NCBI RefSeq assembly: GCF_001042715.1
Contig: NZ_CP009687.1
Location: 3,525,418 to 3,589,417 of the forward strand
DNA length: 64,000 nt
DNA from: Clostridium aceticum
GTDB lineage: Bacteria; Bacillota; Clostridia; Peptostreptococcales; Natronincolaceae
Direction of reading: 5' to 3'
The notes under the pieces are model-generated. The model was not told the origin of the DNA, ran no database searches, and worked only from the letters and a program-made list of their open reading frames with translations. Shown piece by piece: positions 61,716-64,000 of this stretch (position 1 is its first letter; every line of letters starts with the position of its first letter). Position numbers and translations under genes: made by a program.

Positions 61716-63254
61716 GTGATTCCTATATTTAGAAAAGCCATTCGTCTATTAAAATATTTTAAATATTCTCCAGTAAATCGCCATCTTTCTCCTGAACATC
61801 CACAAGCAAAGAAGGAAAAACTACCTTCTACTATGGAGGGGATTGAGGATCGCCTTAAGGAATTTTTTCATAATAATGAAGGCTTGATCATTCGGCCCTT
61901 CAAGATCAAAACCTATAAAAATCATAAAGCCTTTATTGCTTATATTGACGGTCTCATTCACATGGAAGCTATAGAAGATAATGTACTAAAGCCTTTGATG
62001 AAGGAGGATATTACACAACAATTACATTACATCACCTGCAAAACAATTGCAGATACTTTAATAAGTGAAGTGATTACCTCTGTTAACTCCTTCACAGTGA
62101 AACAGCTAGATGAGACAGTTTTCCAGTTATTAAAGGGAGCAGCCATTGTCTTTATTGAGGATTCTCCCACTGCTATCGTCGTTCCTGCCCAAAACTGGGA
62201 AACAAGAAGTGTAGCAGAACCTTCTGGGGAAGCTGTCGTACGGGGTCCTAGGGAGGGTTTTAATGAAGATTTGTACACCAATATCACATTGATTCGTAGA
62301 AAAATGAAAAACACAAAATTAAAATTTGAATTTATTACCCGTGGCATTTATTCCAATACAGAGCTGGCTATTTGTTATATAGAGGGTCTGGCAGACGAAG
62401 AGATCTTAAGGGAATTAAAGGCTCGTATAGAAAGAGTCAGCATAGACGCTGTTTTAGAATCAGGTTATATTGAGGAGTTTATAGAGGATCAGCCCCTATC
62501 ACCTTTTCCCTCTGTAGGAAATACAGAAAAACCAGATGTAGTTGTAAGCAAGATTTTAGAGGGCAGAATTGCTATATTATGTGATGGTACTCCCTTTGCC
62601 CTCACAATTCCCCATCTTTTCGTTGAGCACTTGCAGACCAGTGAAGATTATTATATCCGATGGGGGTATGCCTCTATGTTGAGAATTCTACGGTTTTTAG
62701 CTCTATTTATTACAGTAACACTGCCGGCTTTTTATGTAGCTGTACAAACGTTTCATCAAGAAATTATACCCTTTAAACTGTTTTTGTCCATTGCTTCTGC
62801 AAGAGACGGTATACCTTTTTCTTCTTTTACCGAAGCCCTCATGATGATTATCATCTTTGAGTTGTTGAAGGAAGCAGGTATTCGTATGCCTAGACCTGTA
62901 GGACAAGCCATCAGTATTGTAGGAGCTATCGTATTGGGACAAGCTACCGTTGAAGCAGGGATAGCCAGTCCTTTAATGGTAATTGTTGTAGCTCTGACTG
63001 CCATTGCGGGATTTGTTGTTCCAGCACTTGATGAGGCTATTTTATTATCAAGGGTTCTTTTGTTGGCTTTAGCCAGCATCGTAGGTTTTTATGGCATTGT
63101 TTTTGGCTTGGTTATGATCTTTGTTCACATATGTAATTTAAGATCCTTTGGCATGGAATATCTATATTCTTTAACCCCCACCCACTATAAAAACTTTCAA
63201 GATGCTTATATTCGTGCTCCTCTTTGGAGTATCTTTATAAAAAGAAATCATTAG
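61716..63254 (+). CDS. gerAA: Spore germination protein, GerA-family A subunit
   Basis: A subunit of a germinant receptor in the inner spore membrane. The 512-aa protein has a large soluble N-terminal part with the family blocks AIVFIEDSPTAIVVPAQNW, RSVAEPSGEAVVRGPREGF and NTKLKFE. A membrane region with about five spans starts near residue 325 (ILRFLALFITVTLPAFYVA; VGQAISIVGAIVLGQATVEAG). The start is unsettled. The GTG at 61716 is itself part of the very strong SD GAGGTGAT; the codon at correct spacing is ATA (61725), and no ATG is near. The stop codon is formed by the edge of a family-A repeat. A GerC-type gene follows. Confidence 0.92.
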   Translation: MIPIFRKAIRLLKYFKYSPVNRHLSPEHPQAKKEKLPSTMEGIEDRLKEFFHNNEGLIIRPFKIKTYKNHKAFIAYIDGLIHMEAIEDNVLKPLMKEDITQQLHYITCKTIADTLISEVITSVNSFTVKQLDETVFQLLKGAAIVFIEDSPTAIVVPAQNWETRSVAEPSGEAVVRGPREGFNEDLYTNITLIRRKMKNTKLKFEFITRGIYSNTELAICYIEGLADEEILRELKARIERVSIDAVLESGYIEEFIEDQPLSPFPSVGNTEKPDVVVSKILEGRIAILCDGTPFALTIPHLFVEHLQTSEDYYIRWGYASMLRILRFLALFITVTLPAFYVAVQTFHQEIIPFKLFLSIASARDGIPFSSFTEALMMIIIFELLKEAGIRMPRPVGQAISIVGAIVLGQATVEAGIASPLMVIVVALTAIAGFVVPALDEAILLSRVLLLALASIVGFYGIVFGLVMIFVHICNLRSFGMEYLYSLTPTHYKNFQDAYIRAPLWSIFIKRNH

Positions 63255-63377
63255 TGTTAACCTAAAGCATAATTTGTCATCCTGAAGGAAGCAAAGGGGA
63301 GTCGAAGGACCTTAGCATTAGCAAAATAATAGTTCAATAAGATTTTGGAAATAATTGTATTAATTTAACCCTTATGA
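63248..63377. repeat. Family-A dispersed repeat overlapping the gerAA stop
   Basis: Runs from TCATTAGTGTTAACCTAAAG to TATTAATTTAACCCTTATGA. The first bases (TCATTAG) include the last His codon and the TAG stop of gerAA, so the insertion set the present C-terminus. The repeat separates gerAA from gerC. Confidence 0.8.
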
Positions 63378-63422
63378 AAAAGAAATACAAAGTGCCATAA
63401 TATTAAGGGGGTATGAGCTTTA

Positions 63423-64000
63423 ATGAAAAAGATAAGTGTATTTATTATTTTTATAATGCTACTGCTACTTCTTACAGGTTGTTGGAACCAGAGGGAAATA
63501 AACGATTTAGGTATCGTTATCGCTATGGGCATTGATATAGTAGAGGAGGATAATATAGCGTTAACAGTACAGATGGTAATGCCTAGAATGTTAGATAAAG
63601 ATTCTGGTAAAGAAAATGCTATTGTTTCTTATACTGAGACAGGTTTAACTCTTTTTGAGGCACTAAGAAAAATTAACCTGGTCTCCAGTAACAAGCCCTA
63701 TATTGGTCATATACAATTAGTTGTTTTTGGAGAAAGCCTTGTTGAAAAAAACCTCCAACATGCTGTTGATTTTTTAGAAAGAGATCATGAATTTAGAACT
63801 CAGGCCTTAGCTGTTGTCACTAAGGGTATGTCTGCAAAGGAGTTGCTGGAGATAGGAAGTCTTATGGAGCTTTTACCCGCTGTCCATATCGTAGACATCA
63901 TACAAAATACTGAACATACAGGTACTTCTAGAAAAATGCTTTTATTTCAGGTTTTTGAAGATCTTAATAGACCTGGAAACCATTTGATTTTACCCACCAT
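63423..64000 (+). CDS. gerC: Spore germination lipoprotein, GerC family (3' end outside window)
   Basis: The first 192 codons of a Ger(x)C lipoprotein, part of the germinant receptor. A signal peptide with lipobox (LLLLLTGCWNQREIND; Cys at about residue 20) is followed by the family opening LGIVIAMGIDIVEEDN and LTVQMVMPRM. SYTETGLTLFEALRKIN and KPYIGHIQLVVFGESL follow, all characteristic. AAGGGGG lies 11 bases before the ATG, a little far. The gerB-type transporter subunit presumably comes later. Confidence 0.93.
   Translation, partial: MKKISVFIIFIMLLLLLTGCWNQREINDLGIVIAMGIDIVEEDNIALTVQMVMPRMLDKDSGKENAIVSYTETGLTLFEALRKINLVSSNKPYIGHIQLVVFGESLVEKNLQHAVDFLERDHEFRTQALAVVTKGMSAKELLEIGSLMELLPAVHIVDIIQNTEHTGTSRKMLLFQVFEDLNRPGNHLILPT

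Overview
This is a low-GC window from an anaerobic, spore-forming Firmicute of the class Clostridia. The evidence is strong Shine-Dalgarno (SD) sites before nearly every gene, a guanine riboswitch, a T-box leader, a PyrR-type pyr leader, rubrerythrins, AddAB instead of RecBCD, and GerA-family germination genes. Gene content and style resemble Alkaliphilus/Natronincola-like organisms, but that placement is inference.

Layout. 1-500: 5' part of xpt behind a guanine riboswitch. 662-7631: addB-addA recombination exonuclease. 7757-11082: a 57-aa unknown protein, a YhaM-type exoribonuclease, a rubrerythrin behind a PerR-like box, and phosphatidylserine decarboxylase. 11447-20860: a pyrimidine operon read leftwards (pyrC-pyrF-carA-carB-pyrK-pyrD-pyrE; no pyrB or pyrR here). 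Its leader combines a PyrR-type RNA hairpin, a 57-codon ORF and an intrinsic terminator. 20870-24922: serA and a tartrate/D-malate dehydrogenase-like gene behind a serine-type T-box, then a frameshifted sugar-phosphate isomerase gene. 25185-29292: two half-size chromate transporters and two flavoprotein oxidoreductases. 29515-32631: a complete ahbC-ahbD-ahbA-ahbB set for making heme from siroheme. 32848-35181: a QueG-like Fe-S protein, a DUF1874 (ring-nuclease-fold) protein and a polysaccharide deacetylase. 35900-41546: a CheR-type methyltransferase with two hybrid histidine kinases.

42339-46470: a DcuS/DcuR-type two-component system followed by an exported fumarate-reductase-like flavoprotein. 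46584-49544: an HtrA protease and a large secreted unknown protein. 49782-50342: a second rubrerythrin. 50366-60609: a glycogen operon (glgB-glgC-glgD-glgA-glgP plus a GH13 glucosidase). 61013-64000: a membrane/acetyltransferase fusion and the start of a gerA-type germination operon.

The intergenic spaces are unusually rich in short palindromic dispersed repeats, MITE-like and without coding capacity. At least three families are present. Family A (about 105-180 bp, inverted ends containing GTTAACTTAA) has about ten copies. Family B (up to about 260 bp, ends AACTTGACTTGTGCAAT) has five copies or remnants. Family C (about 114 bp) has two copies. They usually sit just behind stop codons.

The most novel-looking system is the pyr leader, which appears to combine Gram-positive PyrR control with enterobacterial-style coupling of leader translation to termination. 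No rRNA, tRNA, CRISPR array, prophage or intact insertion sequence was seen. All start-site choices and motif matches were made by eye.
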